Source: Hamiltosporidium tvaerminnensis
Lineage: Eukaryota; Microsporidia; Dubosqiidae
DNA: 64,000 bases
Direction of reading: 5' to 3'
Assembly (NCBI GenBank): GCA_022605425.2
Contig: CM061246.1
Location: forward strand, 744,001 to 808,000
Numbering within the stretch: position 1 is the stretch's first letter; every line of letters starts with the position of its first letter. Both the position numbers and the translations under genes were made by a program. The notes below the pieces were generated by a model. The model was not told the DNA's origin and made no database searches. It saw nothing but the letters and a program-made list of their open reading frames with translations. Shown here piece after piece: positions 1 through 12,520 of this stretch.

Positions 1-792
1 ATGCAGCCAAAAATACTAAGTTATTTTATTTTTTGCTTTATATTTACTGGAAAGATTTTTTCTTCTCAAGATGAGGCTGAATATATTAATGAAAATGTTT
101 TGAGTAAAGAAAATCCCAAGAGTGAACATGATAAAAAATCTTGTTTTTTGTGTGAAGAAGGTTTATGTGCTAGTAAGGTTTCAACTGAGTTAAAATGTAA
201 AGAAGGAGATGATACACTATATGCGTCGAATAAAAATCCTAACCAAGCGATTTCTTCGGAAGAAATGGTTTCAAATCCCGATAAGAATACTAAATCCGAG
301 TCGAAAGAAGAAATGAGGGTGATGTTTCCAGCTAGTGAATCTAATTTTTCTGATCTTAAATCCGAAATAATTGAGGAAAAGAGCGAAACAAAGAAAAAAA
401 CAGAGAATTATGATTCAGACGAAATAAGCGCATCCAATCCCGAAGTTGAAAGTCGTGAAGAAAGGGAAGAAAAAACGAAAGATCCAGTGGCAGCTATAAG
501 TGATGATTCTAGTAACAGTAATGATAATTCTGATACAAGAGAAGAAAAAAAAGAACATGTGAACCCCTTATGCTCAGCTCAATGTGATTCTTATTGTAAT
601 TCCGAAACAAGTAAATCAGAAGAAGAAACTAAAAAAATCGAAAGTACAATAGAGATCGTAGATGTGCAAAAAAATCTGGTTTCAAAAGTTACAAATGAAA
701 TATTTCAAGGGAATATTGATCAAGTGGATACTTCAGAAGAATATGACCTTAGTAGACCCCCAAGTCTGCGACTGGGTTATACCGATTTTTAA
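1..792 (+). CDS. Secreted acidic, Glu/Ser/Lys-rich protein with two cysteine clusters
   Basis: A 263-residue reading frame beginning at the first base of the window. Residues 1-22 are a convincing signal peptide (MQPKILSYFIFCFIFTGKIF, then SSQ), which supports this start although upstream sequence is not visible. The mature part is low-complexity, dominated by Glu, Ser, Lys, Asp and Asn, and should be largely disordered. Two cysteine clusters stand out: Cys48, 51, 56 and 66 near the N-terminus, and Cys191, 195 and 199 in a CxxxCxxxC arrangement. The last residues (SLRLGYTDF) break from the acidic composition. I do not recognise a family. Secreted acidic proteins are common among microsporidian spore-wall, polar-tube and host-exported proteins, but placing it there is only inference. 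Confidence 0.7.
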   Translation: MQPKILSYFIFCFIFTGKIFSSQDEAEYINENVLSKENPKSEHDKKSCFLCEEGLCASKVSTELKCKEGDDTLYASNKNPNQAISSEEMVSNPDKNTKSESKEEMRVMFPASESNFSDLKSEIIEEKSETKKKTENYDSDEISASNPEVESREEREEKTKDPVAAISDDSSNSNDNSDTREEKKEHVNPLCSAQCDSYCNSETSKSEEETKKIESTIEIVDVQKNLVSKVTNEIFQGNIDQVDTSEEYDLSRPPSLRLGYTDF

Positions 793-1465
793 AGTAAAAT
801 TTAGCTATATTTTTTATTTTTACTATTTATTTTATTTTACTTTAGAATTTTTTACCAAAGATTTTTTTAAAAAATTCATTATTTTTTAACATATTTAATA
901 TTATAAAGTTAACGGAGTATAAAAATAGCTAAAGTATTGCTGCATTTATTTTAAACCAAACTTGAATCAAGATAATCACAAAACTGTAAAAAAAGGGATT
1001 CGATTTTTATTATAGGATAATGGATATTTAATGTGCTTAAACCTCCTAAATAAAATATTTTTTTAGATACAGGGTTTATTAACTACTTGAAAAAAATTTT
1101 GACTATCAATGGTTCAATATATTTATAAAGGTGCAATAAATATTTACTTAGCTATTAACGAATTTTATCATCTTAAACATACAATTACTCAAATTCTACT
1201 ATCACTGATGGTTTTATAATATATTTTTGCGCTTTAGATCGGTATTGAAATTTCAGCTTTTTTGTTGCAATAATATTATCGATATAGAATCCATAAATAT
1301 ATTCCAACTTTTAGTTGAGATTTTTAGGGAGATTAAACATGGTCGAGTAAAATTAAAGTTTTGGTTGATACATTTTTTACATCAAAAAATATTTTATTCT
1401 TTAATTTATCCGCAAAAGTTTAAAATATATCAATTATGAAGCTAGATAGTTTTAGAAATGTTTAA
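793..1465. other. Intergenic AT-rich DNA
   Basis: Between two converging genes. I see no supported gene. A 70-codon open stretch at 1227-1439 starts with TTG and has no recognisable content. Confidence 0.5.
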
Positions 1466-2236
1466 TTAAAGATGTACATCAAATATTTCAATAAAGGATT
1501 CGAAAATATGGCTGAATTTTCTAATATGTTCAACCGACATTTTTTTAAGTATAGTTTCACCAATTAAAACAGGACAAAATATTATTGATAAAGCTTTTGA
1601 ATCCATACGATTCGTATCATACCGTGCAACACAACCTAAAATACGTAAAATACTAAGAAAAAAGAAAGATATATTTTCTTTCATCATAGAGGCGATACAA
1701 ATAAGTAAAAGCCGCGGATTTCTTTCTATACAAAATGAATCAGCATTTAAAAGATTCTCATATATTCTTAAACCCAATATTCCATCCATTTCCACTCTTA
1801 TAAAATATTTTATTCCGTTACATAATTCGAATTCAGTGAATTTTCTAAAATCAAATACTTTTCCTTGTTTAATATTTTCAACTACAATTTTCATTTGTTC
1901 TATTAAACATGCTTTTCTAAAAAGACCAATACTTTTTAATAAACCGTTTTGTAGCAAATAATTAAATATTTCTAAAATTACTCCTTGCGATTCATCAAAT
2001 TTCTTATTGTTTAAATATAAGAACTTAAAACATTCATTCCATACGTTCCAACAAGATCTAACTGATTTAAAATATTCTCTTAAATTGTTTTCAGCTTCGG
2101 TTTTTGAAACCAGACGTATATTAACATCACTAAATGGAACTTTGCCATTATCGTTTACGAATTCTATTCTCTCACTATTTTTTCGGATTATTTGTTTAGA
2201 ATTATTAATATCATGTATACTATCATTATCTTCCAT
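1466..2236 (-). CDS. RhoGAP-domain protein (Rho-family GTPase-activating protein)
   Basis: A 256-residue protein with a divergent RhoGAP domain over residues ~85-250. GLFRK (104-108) matches the arginine-finger motif GIFRxSG, with Arg107 as the predicted finger that enters the GTPase active site. Residues 207-225 (DTNRM, then ALSIIFCPVLI) match the family block NKM...LAIVFGPxLL. RhoGAPs stimulate GTP hydrolysis by Rho/Rac/Cdc42 GTPases and act at membranes and on the actin cytoskeleton. The ~80 N-terminal residues are charged and unassigned; no PH, SH3 or BAR domain is seen. Start ATG is at 2236; no CCC motif is visible just upstream. The family call rests on motif reading, and the target GTPase is unknown. 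Confidence 0.75.
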   Translation of the reverse strand: MEDNDSIHDINNSKQIIRKNSERIEFVNDNGKVPFSDVNIRLVSKTEAENNLREYFKSVRSCWNVWNECFKFLYLNNKKFDESQGVILEIFNYLLQNGLLKSIGLFRKACLIEQMKIVVENIKQGKVFDFRKFTEFELCNGIKYFIRVEMDGILGLRIYENLLNADSFCIERNPRLLLICIASMMKENISFFFLSILRILGCVARYDTNRMDSKALSIIFCPVLIGETILKKMSVEHIRKFSHIFESFIEIFDVHL

Positions 2237-2419
2237 ACTTAAATTTCATGTTAAAATTTATTTATTTATAAATTTTAAAAAGTACAAATCATATTCACAG
2301 AATGTCATTTTATTGATAAATTAATAGTTGGACCAATAACTTTAAAAAATCATATCTGTCAAAAAGCTAAAGAACTTTTTTAAAAAAAACTGTTTTGATT
2401 AATTGAACTATTTTGTTTT

Positions 2420-3005
2420 TGTTTTTAGGTGATGAAGGGTCGATAACCCCTTAAAACCATCCAATTGGCAAAGAATAGTTGAAATTGCAGTAGGACACAA
2501 GTGTTTGGATTATTTATGGGAATAACCACATTATATTTTTGGTATTTTGTGTGAATTTCTATAAGAAAGAAATCTATGAAGCAATGAAACCTTTTCTACG
2601 AATATAGTTTGTAGTTTTTTGTGTAGCTAGATAGCAGCCTGCAGGCTAAATATGTAAGTAATTACCATGAAAAGCATGTAAACATAGCTTTGTACGCTCG
2701 TTTTCAAAGACTTAACGCCTTTGAGATACTAAAAACCGCCATTGAAAAGTTAAAATATTAAGTAACAAGAATATCTGTTGGTATGCCTATGCCAAGTCTA
2801 GATGAACCTAATCTAATTCGTTGTGACGTAATCTTAGCTGGAAGTCTATTCGATTCGAAAATAGTAAAGTAAGAAGCTATGCTGCTCGTTTTTCTGAGTA
2901 AAAGGTGGTTCTAGCCGAATTTCCTTCCGACAACGAACACTTACGAAATCAATGTAATTGCTTAGTCGATTAACAGGATTCACTACTTCATTTATATAAA
3001 AGGTT
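2420..3005 (-). repeat. Diverged R-element copy
   Basis: Old copy of the dispersed R-element. It keeps recognisable blocks in the order seen in the fresher minus-strand copy at 51.0-51.9 kb: a 'gggaataaccacatt' block, 'ccttttctacgaatat', 'gtagttttttgtgtagcta', 'gtaattaccatgaaaagcat', then weaker matches to the middle part. No coding potential. Confidence 0.6.
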
Positions 3006-4834
3006 TTGGGATGTAGTTATTTAAAGGAATACAGATCAATGTTTGGTATCTATGTTAAAGTTAGAAACGTTGATGTTATGAGAAAAATATAAAATTTGCC
3101 AGTTTTTTAATAAAGATAGGATACATATTAAATAAATAAGAATCATAATTTTCAACGTAAAAAAGTATGAAAATTATAGTGAATAATAAATTTCTAATTT
3201 TTCGAGTCAAATTTTTTGTATTTTAAATTAAAATGTTTTTTTTCTGTTGAATATTCAGATGATCTATAATTTCGAAGGAAATTAATATCTTAAAAGTCTA
3301 TATAGTTATAGAAATAAAATTTCATATTAATAATAGTAAAATATATGAAATATTATTGATAAACATATATTATTGTAATATATTTCTTTATATCCGTGGA
3401 AACAAACTCAATTTGAGTTTACAATATTAATTACTTATTCCATTCCTCTTTTACCTCGCGGTATCGAAAATTTCAAAATTAAAATTTTCTATTTCTTTCT
3501 TTTAATCTGTTTTAACATCGAATTATAAGGGAAGATTGATTGGCCTATAGATCCAGGGTGGTTTATATCCCAAAAAAATATCAATAACGATTTTCACATT
3601 AATTCCACACACTCGTTTTAACCTGATGGTTTTCAAGGTGGTTATCTACTCTCAAATCGGTTTACGATATATAAAGCGAAATTTATAGATTCATTTTCGC
3701 ATTTCACTTTTTGATTTTTACTTTCTAAAAAAATCTTGTAATTTTAATTCAACATTTCTATTTTCATAATCTATTTATTTTTAGATTTTTTAGTCGTTTT
3801 AACATATATTTTTTACACTGATAATCTATTTTTTCTAATATTTCTCGTTTTTCAAACCCACATCTTTGTTTTCATCTGATCAATAATTTTGAATTCCTTA
3901 GTTTTAAGTTGAGCATTCATATAGGGGGGAAAATTCTTATTTCAAGGTTATATATTCCCTTTAATTTATGTGTAGCCTGTGAACTTTTTTTCTTATTTGT
4001 TTTGTACAGTTTTCCTTTTGGTTTTTAATTTCTGCTTTTTTCTTTTTAACTTTAAAAATTTACATCTATGTCTTTGCCTGGAAAATCTTTTATACACGGC
4101 ATAACCTATAAGTTAGTCTCTTTTGTTGTTCCTTCTACTTCTTTTTTTTTCTAAGAAACATTTTAGTTTAAGCTAGTGTAATTATTTCATTTCCAATCAA
4201 AAAAACCGTTTATTCAATGTATTAATTTATAGATTATTAACATAAAAAAAACGTTTTATTCTTCGGTTTTTTGTTAGATCAATAAATTGTTCTAAGTTGA
4301 ATGTTTAAAAATAATTTAATACTAAGTATTTCTCTCATGTTTTTATTTGCTTAATTAACTTCTTTTCTTATTTGAATTAATACGTTCTTTACTTTAGACA
4401 CTTTTTCTATATTTTGAACGAATGTTGTGATTGTGAATATTTGTCAACAATCATTGGATATAATAGTATTTTGCTTTTTTGAGTAAAAATTTATTCATAT
4501 TACGCCTAATTATATCATGGATACTTATATTGGCTACAGTATACTAGACTCTGTATGCCCTCTTCTAGCTATAATTAGCATTTTAACTCGATAATAAAAA
4601 TTTTTGTTCATTAAAACAAATAAATCTGACTGAATATTTTAGCAATATCCACTAAATATATATATGCTTCTATTACCAAGCTTTGAAATATTATCATCCA
4701 ATGTATATAGTATGGAATTTAATTATGAAAGATGTGTAGGAATAAAATCTGATTATTATTTACATAGAATGAGATTTTTAAAAGAAAAAATTTAAAAAAT
4801 ATATTCTTATAGTTTTATTATTTAGATGTAGTAA
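3006..4834. other. AT-rich intergenic region with an R-element fragment
   Basis: No gene seen. A short plus-strand fragment of the R-element 3' part lies at ~3525-3660. The rest is unassigned AT-rich sequence rich in T-runs. Confidence 0.5.
3525..3660 (+). repeat. R-element 3' fragment
   Basis: Matches the family's 3' block (ttcccacaaaaa..., gatcttcacat..., tttcacatactc..., gatggttt...gtggttat) with heavy divergence: here 'gatggttttcaaggtggtt' follows 'cacattaattccacacactc'. Confidence 0.55.
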
Positions 4835-5128
4835 ACTTGAGTCAGGACTAAATGCCGAAGAGAGCTGGGAGAGAGCGTCAATGGGTGTTATTATGAGAGC
4901 AGAGATGCATGAGGAACCAACACTCCCTTTAAAAGAAGCGAAGAAGAGGAAGATGGTGCAAAAAATTTAAAACCAAAAAATAATACACCTCTTATTTCAC
5001 AAGGAGGAACCGACCAATAACATAAATGAAGAGTGGAATTTGGAAGAAGAGACAGCAGTGGTTAAAGAGGTAGAAGAAAACATAAAAAAATGGTAAAAAT
5101 ATTTTAACCCAGAATTTTATTAAATAAA
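4835..5128 (+). mobile_element. 5'-truncated RLE-type non-LTR retrotransposon, 3' end only
   Basis: About 294 bp nearly identical to the last part of the retrotransposon at 44.5-48.4 kb: it begins inside the C-terminal coding region (matching ~48053) and runs to the same 3' end, 'aattttattaaataaa'. Several small indels break the frame (for example the 'gaggaaccac' repeat present in the long copy is lost). Extreme 5' truncation with an exact shared 3' end is the expected product of incomplete target-primed reverse transcription. Confidence 0.85.
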
Positions 5129-6429
5129 ATAGATGCACTAAAAGTCGAGAAATTATATTAGAAAATAGTTTATGTGATAGTTTTTCAAAACCACTTAAAC
5201 TTTGTAAGATGAATCATCCTCGACTGCGGTATTTTATGATTTGAGTGTTTATTTCTTAAATTATGTAAAAAATTTTGAAGAGTCTTCATCATAATTGAAA
5301 CAATTTTTGATTGCTTAGTCTATTTAGACAATCAAATATTTCATTTTCTTCGTGACAGACATAATTATAAAATAGAAGATTAACATTGTGGTTAAAATGG
5401 CGACATTAATCTAGCAACCTAAATTCGTTTCAATGTTAGTATATTATTTATTCTTAAAATTCTTAGATTGGAAATGGAACAGACAATTTAACTTACGAAA
5501 TTATCTAATCTGAAACTTCATAAAAAATGTGGCGAAGCTTGTATCGCTTGTTCTTTTTGGTCAATACACTATTACATCCATCTAGAATATAAAAATAATA
5601 ATTGACTTTAAAGATGTAATTTTTTAATATTTAAATATTTTGATACATTATTCTTGGGTGAAAAAGTAAAACAAACTGCAGAAATTCTCTCTATTTTAAG
5701 TAATTGGTTGCTTCACTATAATATCCAGATCATTGAAAGTTTCTTTTATTTTTTAATATTTTTTATACAATTCAAATCTATAATTTAGATTGTGATTAAT
5801 ATTTATAATTGAATTATATGTTCTTTATACTATTTTTTTATTGATTTGTTCATAAAATGAATGCGTAAATTAACAAATAAATTTCTTATGCGATATCTTA
5901 AAGATTATTTATATTTTAAGTGGATCAATATATTTTGATTAAATATTGTAAATATATTTTGAATAACCGAGCAGTATAACCTTTGTATTTTTTTGATTTA
6001 TAGAAATTAAATCAATTAAAGGTTTTAGATCTATTTCTTAATTTTATATTGGATTAATTTAATATAAAACAAAGTTGATTTGAAATATGTTTTATACGGA
6101 AAGTAAATTTGTAATTTTATGAATTCCTTAAATTATAATGTTTTTTTGATATTATTATGTTATTATTGCTATTCTCAGTAGTTTAAAAATCTACGAATTG
6201 AATATCAATAAGCGGTATATAAATTTATTGGTTTTAAAACACATCAAATTTCGTAATTAGTATACATATTTTACATTTCCCAGTACTTTAATCTGGTAAG
6301 TTGAATTTAGAGAAATTCAATCGATTTACTTATTTTGATTAAATAAAATATTTTACATTAATTCATTACAAAATTTGAGTAATTTATTAAAAAAATAAAT
6401 GTATAAAACCGCTTTCGATCGGAGAATAT
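5129..6429. other. AT-rich intergenic region
   Basis: Very AT-rich, no supported gene or recognised repeat. The last ~40 bases, including 'cgctttcgatcggagaatat', sit just before the glycine-rich gene and may be its promoter. Confidence 0.4.
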
Positions 6430-7165
6430 ATGAAGACAAATTTTCTCTTGTATAGTGTAATAAATATAATTGGGCTTTTCAGTGGAAAAATAAGATGTGG
6501 TTCATTTTCGGGTGATGCGGGGGCCTTAGTGGGGGGAAATAATAATTTTTCCTTGAATGTTACAAATAACAATACCTCAAACGAACTTCTTGCAGGGGCT
6601 GCGAAATTATCAGGAGAAATTGGTTTAGGCGCTGATGTAGGCAGTAATTTATGCGCCGGATTGGGTGGAAATTTAGGCGCGGGTTTAGGCAATAATTTAT
6701 GCGCCGGATTGGGTGAAAATTTAGGCGCGGGTTTAGGCAGTAATTTAGGCGCCGGATTGGGTGGAAATTTAAGCGCGGGTTTAGGCAGTAATTTAGGCGC
6801 CGGATTGTGTGGAAATTTAGGCGCGGGTTTAGGCAGTAATTTAGGCGCCGGATTGTGTGGAAATTTAGGCATGGGTTTAGGCAGTAATTTAGGCGCAGAG
6901 ATGGGGTTGAAATTTAGGCGTAGGATTGGATACGGGTTTGGGTGGAGGTATCGGTATAAACAGTGGCTTAGGTGGGGGTCAAGCCATGGGCATTTGTGCC
7001 CGTATTGGTTTATGAGGTAATGGGGGCGTGGGTTTAGGGGGAGGTGTTGGCTTAGGCGGTGGTATTAGAGGAAATTCCGGATTGGGAGTCGGGTATCAAA
7101 CTCTCGGTTCTGCACTTCACAGAGGCAGAGCAAGATCGAATCTACGATCGGTATACGCCCGTTGA
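6430..7165 (+). pseudogene. Secreted glycine-rich repeat protein, reading frame broken near its 3' end
   Basis: The frame starting at 6430 encodes a signal peptide (MKTNFLLYSVINIIGLFSGK), a short Asn-rich stretch (residues ~40-50), then tandem ~8-residue units of the GSNLGAGL / GGNLGAGL type to residue ~155. After ~6900 this frame turns into a basic, non-repetitive tail ending at 7020. The +1-shifted frame from 6911 resumes Gly/Leu repeats (NLGVGLDTGLGGGIGINSGL...), has one TGA at 7013-7015, and continues in Gly-rich style to an Arg-rich end with a stop at 7163-7165. So one frameshift and one stop separate the two halves. The gene may be decayed, the 196-residue product may be a tolerated truncation, or there may be sequence error. 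Gly-rich secreted proteins are often structural (wall or filament); the role is not known. Confidence 0.65.
6643..6895 (+). repeat. Coding minisatellite, 24/48-bp units
   Basis: Tandem array encoding the glycine-leucine repeats; units alternate between 'ggcagtaatttaggcgcc' and 'ggtggaaatttaggcgcg' types, giving a 48-bp higher-order period. It is GC-rich against the AT-rich surroundings. Such arrays change length readily by slippage or unequal exchange. A proline-rich open frame on the opposite strand (6387-6872) is only the mirror of this array. Confidence 0.85.
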
Positions 7166-9449
7166 AGATAAAAATTTGTTTGCGTGTCTTTGAGTCAAAA
7201 TTTTTCGTCGGATGGAGATTTAAGTTTTTATGAAATGAAAAATTAAGGAATCATAGAAATTAACAATGAGAGCAACGTAAACTCAATGACTCTGGCTTCA
7301 TCGTAAAACTTATGTTCCGTTAAATACCATATTTTTAATCAAAAATTGTCTTAATAATCATCTTTCACCGAATATTTGTATCTAGTTGAAGAAATATCAA
7401 GGTTGTGAGTATTACGTAATTCTCAATAGAAATTTTTAACATATTAACAATATTGCGAAGATAATATTGTTGCGAGAATTCAGTTTATTAAATCACCAAT
7501 TGATGGGGAACCAATATGGTCGAAAAACTATGCGATATTCATATTAAAATATATTTCTAAATGAAATAGTTTAAAATCGACTCCTAGGCTTTTGCATCAG
7601 AAGTGTTTTTAAACAATGCCAAACCGCGTATTTTTTGGTTAGGAAAATTAGCAATGATACAAAAAGCGAGTATTGAATTTTTACAGATATTGGAAATTTG
7701 TTTAGTTGATCATCCTCTCTAATATAAAAATAATAAATGTATATAAGAAAAACTTTTTATTTTTTTAATTCATTTATTTTTTTTTATTAATTCATAGGTT
7801 TGTATTTTCATTCAAGTAAAAAATATATTTCTTTTTTAGAATATTAATTTACCAAAATAAATTTTTTGGCAAATTAAGAGTAGACATACTGAGTTAACCT
7901 TGATAGTCGTGTTTTTTTTAGAAAATAATTTGGGATTGTAAAAGCCTTTATTTCATATTTCTCCTTTTACTTTATATAATTACTCGAACCGAAAAATCAA
8001 TTGAAAAAGGTATGGTCTCGGTCAAAAAAGGATAACCACCTGTAAAAAAATCGAATAAATTTCTATTTTTTCGCGTCTTCGTGTTTTCTGGTAGCATATA
8101 TTAATTTCTTGTTGTTTTAAAATATATTCAATGATCTGTTTTGTTATGGTATTCCTTGAATGCCTAGATTTGAGAAACAATTTGGGTACATAGAAAAAAT
8201 ATAATATTTTTCTATTAAAGTCATAAATTGTTATTATAATATATTTTTTTGTTCAATTGTGTACAGCATCTTAAAACTTAAAATGCAACAATATTGTTAT
8301 AGTATGTTATGAATTATTTTATATTATTATTTAGACTCATATCTAAATGAACATGCGAAAGAAAAGATCGGCGCATTAAAAAGAAAACATAATCTTTTGT
8401 ATTTAATCAATACCAATTTTCTATTCATAACTCTAGGAAAAAATATTAAGTGCGATTTTTATATCTCATAAACAGTTAAAAAAGGATAGGTGAAACAGAG
8501 TATGAGAGGGATCATTTTGACATAACAAGGGAAATTTTTCTAATCATCAAAAATAATTTTTAGATGACCATAAGCTGCTGTAATAAGTTACGCAAATACA
8601 TGAGTTAAGTAAAGAAAATTTTCTCTCTTAAAAGAATTAGACATACAGATTAAAATCATATAAATCTTGCTTATAATATTGGAATCATTGGTTAAAAAAT
8701 TATTATAATGCATTCCTAAAACTTGAAACCCTTTAAACTCTTTCTTTGAGGATAATATTTTTTTTGTGATAGATTTATTGCATAACAATTGTATGTTAAG
8801 GGTCAAAAACATGCAACAGATGAAATGTAAGAAGTATTTAAGAAATAGTTAAAAAGTCATAGAATAAAGGAATTTAATTTTTAATTTATTTTGTATATTT
8901 TAGATCTTATTTCTATTGGTTTTTTATTTTTTCTTGTTTTTTTTTGTACATTACTAGCCGTTAAGCCCTAGGAACGGACTAAATTTTATATCTTAAAAAA
9001 AATTTAAATATTTTGATTAACTCAAGGACATAAAAAAGAGAATTTACTCTATATTGTTTAAATCCCTCCTTATTAAGATTACTTTAAAATTATAACTGGG
9101 CTTTAAGTTATCAATGAAGTATTTATGGATATAAAAATATACTTCTAAGAAATCAGTAAATTATGAATTAATGAAGATAGTGCTATTATATTCCAACAAT
9201 TTGGCCTTAAAATATAAATTAGGACAATAAATACTTAAATTATTTCATTTTCTGGTGTTTTTCCTGCTTACGAATTAAACATTAAAGATTTGATAAAAAA
9301 GAGCATTTTATTTTATTTTATTTTAAAACAGAAACATTTTATAATTTATATAATATTTATATTTAAAAGCCAAATTACCTTTTTATATCTCTTAGCTCTT
9401 TAAGCGTCCAAAAAAGATTTATATACAATGTTTTTTGTGAATATTTTAT
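7166..9449. other. AT-rich region without recognised genes
   Basis: No supported gene. A 74-codon frame at 8588-8812 on the minus strand has no recognisable content and lies in otherwise stop-rich sequence. Confidence 0.45.
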
Positions 9450-9499
9450 CACTTTCTGGTAAAATTTTGACTTGCTCAGCTGTATCATTGACATTATTT

Positions 9500-10317
9500 G
9501 GGCTTCTTACTCTAGAGAATGCAACTTAAAGTTTTCATGGCTAAAAACAAGAGTTGGTAGAAAAATACCCACCTTATCTAAAGTTTGACAATGGACTTAG
9601 TTAATTGTCAAACAAATCAACTTTACTAGAGATTATCTTCGTTTACGTTGAAATAGAAGACCTACATCTGATGTCAAATAAATTCTCGGAATATATATAT
9701 AGTCTTCTTTGAAAAAAATATTAATAATTTGGCTATGATAAGATTTAGATTCATTTCACATACAACGTGCCTAGTTCCTCTGCAGAACCCCCTCTCTGTA
9801 TTTAAATTTCTGAGAAACATAAAAATTGCGCCTTTTTTAAGATTAAGAACATGGAGAAGTATTCCAGTGGGTATTGGGCTGTTTAAAAATTCAACTGGAT
9901 AACAATTCATACCCTCTGTATTATCATTAATAAGACTATATGTACTTAGATAGGTTTTTTCTTTGCATCGAAGAATTTCAAGTACATTTTGATAAATTCT
10001 ATTAACCTCTCATTTGTATCCAACAGAATTACTTTTTTTTGAAAAGTTAAGGTGTCATTTGCATAAAACTTCGCCAAAAACATCCTTGGCAATATTTGAG
10101 AAACCATATGAGATGGGATTTATATTAAACTTTCGTTCATACTATCAGTGTTTAAAAGTTGTCCGTTGCCAAGCTTGAAAAGCCATTCACTATATAGCTG
10201 ATCTTTTGCTCGCATATTTTGACAAAGTTTTAATATTTTAAATTTTTTCCATAAAGAGCAAAATTTTAAACTAGATTGAACAACATCTGATGCCTGTGCA
10301 CCTGATAATATAGGCAA
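9500..10317 (-). pseudogene. Helitron Pif1-like helicase C-terminal part, decayed
   Basis: Three helicase segments in two or more frames: the SSLK..LW..F..L.L..NMRA block (10317-10120), the FLNSPIPTGILLHVLNLKKG ... RNLNTERGFCRGTR block (9910-9674), and the TIN..CQTLDKVGIFLPTLVFSHEN block near 9600-9500. In intact Helitrons the last block reads TINKSQGQTLDKVGIFLP; here the Lys-Ser-Gln is interrupted by a stop. In the family this domain unwinds DNA during rolling-circle transposition. Confidence 0.88.
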
Positions 10318-11651
10318 ACACCGTCTATAGTCTCACCCTGAATGTATTATTTCACCACTAAACACAATCTTGATTTACATTGAATGCCCCTCAATAATCT
10401 ATCTATACTTTGCAGAGCGAAAAATGTAAGCATAGTGGTTTCGTTTTAGATAATTAAAGAAGAATTATGGATTTTTTTGCGCCTCGTTTAGGTTGAGGTT
10501 GGTTCAACAACTAACGTTTCATTAAGAATACGAAACTTTAAATCGTGAATTATATGTTCTTTATTTGTGTAAGGTTGTTGCTGCTATTCCGGTAGAAGCA
10601 ACCGAAATAACAGAGTTTTAACCTAGTTTTATGCAGAAAACAACGTTTTATAAAGTTGTTTGTTCGACTTCCTCCGGGTCCTTCTAAATTTAAACACCTT
10701 TTTTTCAGAACTGTTACTCACATTGTTCAAAATTTGATGTAATGACGTTTTGCTCTTTTTTTAATGTTCCTTCCAACTTAAAGTTATCTTTTTTCAGGTA
10801 TTACATCGCGGAGAAATATTACACGAAGAGTCTTGTAATCCAAAATCTATACACCGTTTCTATGTGGATTCAAATTGCCTTTAAATCTAGCAGTACATAA
10901 TTAGCACATAAGTCACAAAAATATTCAACGGTACGTTCTTAAAAGTGGCAGTAATCTTCGATGAGATTATCTCTGTGTGTTGTCCATAATTTAAAATATA
11001 TCTGTACATCACTAAAAGACAAATATAAGCAAATAACTCTCGTATTTTTTTCGGTGTTTTCCTGTTGCAGCATCATGACCAGTTTGGTCCCAAATATTTT
11101 CATCCTTCGTCAATCCCTTTAAACCAGCCGCCTCAAAATAATTTATATAGGTTTTTCCATCTAAAATCCTTAAATATTCGAATTAAATAGCCTCCGGTAT
11201 ATACATTAATAAAAGCTTCAGGTAACACCACTCGGAATTTAATATAATTTGAGATAAAATTCTTCCGATACGATTTCCAAAGTTTCTAAGTCGAGTTGTG
11301 GCATCCACGCGGTCTTTTGCAGACAAAATTCTACCGTATTTCGTAGTATTTTAAATAAAGGTACTGGGTGGCATAAATATCATGTTTAAATCAAGCTGAC
11401 AATGCGCTGTATCTGTTTATATGGAAGATTTCTTTTTTTTTGTTCGCCTGATTCAAATAATATATTTTGTTCTCCTTCAATATGAATGCTAATCTTTTGA
11501 CTTTGTGGCTTTGTTCTTGTGTAGGAAATTTAAAAATTCTTTAGACTGCTTAGTGAGGACTTACCTACCTCGAATCTATATGTGTTTAAATTTTATAAAA
11601 TTGAAAACCAATTTTTTCTCAGTCAGATCCTTTTTGAGCCTAGCCAAATAG

Positions 11652-12520
11652 TTATTTTATACTGTCAAATGACGCATATATGTTAACATTTATATGAAAG
11701 TTATATTTTAAAGTTGGATATGGATTATAAGACACCACCCAGCTATTTTGAATATAATTTTTGCCAACTTTTACTGGATCAGTTTTTCGTCTACAATATA
11801 AAAGATATCTGTCTGAGTTTAGAACAGTAGTTTCTTGAATTTTTTTAGAAAATATTTGGCACATATATTTTCACTTATTCAAGATGAATATGTCGATGCC
11901 TCACATATATCATGAATTATATTTTGAGATATTATACTAGATAATTCAAGGTGGGGTTTTTTTATCAGAGAAATTCAGCAGAGGGAATCTTATCATTTGT
12001 TGTTATATCACGTGGCATATTATCTTTTGCTTATGTAATCAAAATATGAGCATAAATAACCTTCATTTTTGAAATTCAATGACATAGCAATATGCTTTTA
12101 AAATGAAAAAAAGTTTATTTTTAATTATGTTATTCATATATTCCTAATTTTTTGCCAAAAAATTCTATTTACTAAATCAGAATGTTTCTCGCGTTTTTCA
12201 TTTTTATTGAGATTTTCAGATATTTCGACATCCTTTGAATTACAGGTCGCTGTAATATTCAAATATGGCTTCATATGGTTTATGACCATTGCTATAGCAT
12301 CTTGGAAGTTTTGTTGCACGTTTCAAGGGCTTCCTGAAAATTTCGAAGGCAAAATTATTCGCTTTCCAACATGAATGTCGCTTCTATTATTGTTTTCCAG
12401 CTACTGTACTAAATCCGATCGTTTCCCAGCTCTTAGTTCTTTCTGATTGGTTCTCGCGTAATTTTAATCATTGGCTTTGGTCTAGCAATGTGCCTCGATA
12501 ACATACTGTTGAGTCAATTT
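11652..12520 (-). pseudogene. Helitron Rep (HUH nuclease) N-terminal region, decayed
   Basis: Contains the pre-Rep block QQYVIEAHC, then VGKRIILPSKFSGSP, QQNFQDAIAMV and ITATCNSKDVEI, an eroded copy of the YVIEFQKRGLPHAHIL-type HUH motif around 12050-12035 (here YVIEFQK followed by a stop and RLFMLIF), and NSWVVSYNPYPTLKYNFHIN. The two HUH histidines are not both kept, so no nicking activity is expected. Confidence 0.88.

Noticed and set aside
1227-1439. 70-codon gene
   Set aside because: Starts with TTG, no recognisable content, no upstream motif.
6387-6872. Proline-rich repeat protein on the minus strand
   Set aside because: It is the exact antisense of the glycine-rich coding repeats; it has no signal peptide or motif and the plus-strand frame has a clear signal peptide.
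8588-8812. Small minus-strand gene
   Set aside because: No domain, signal peptide or promoter motif; surrounding DNA is stop-rich.
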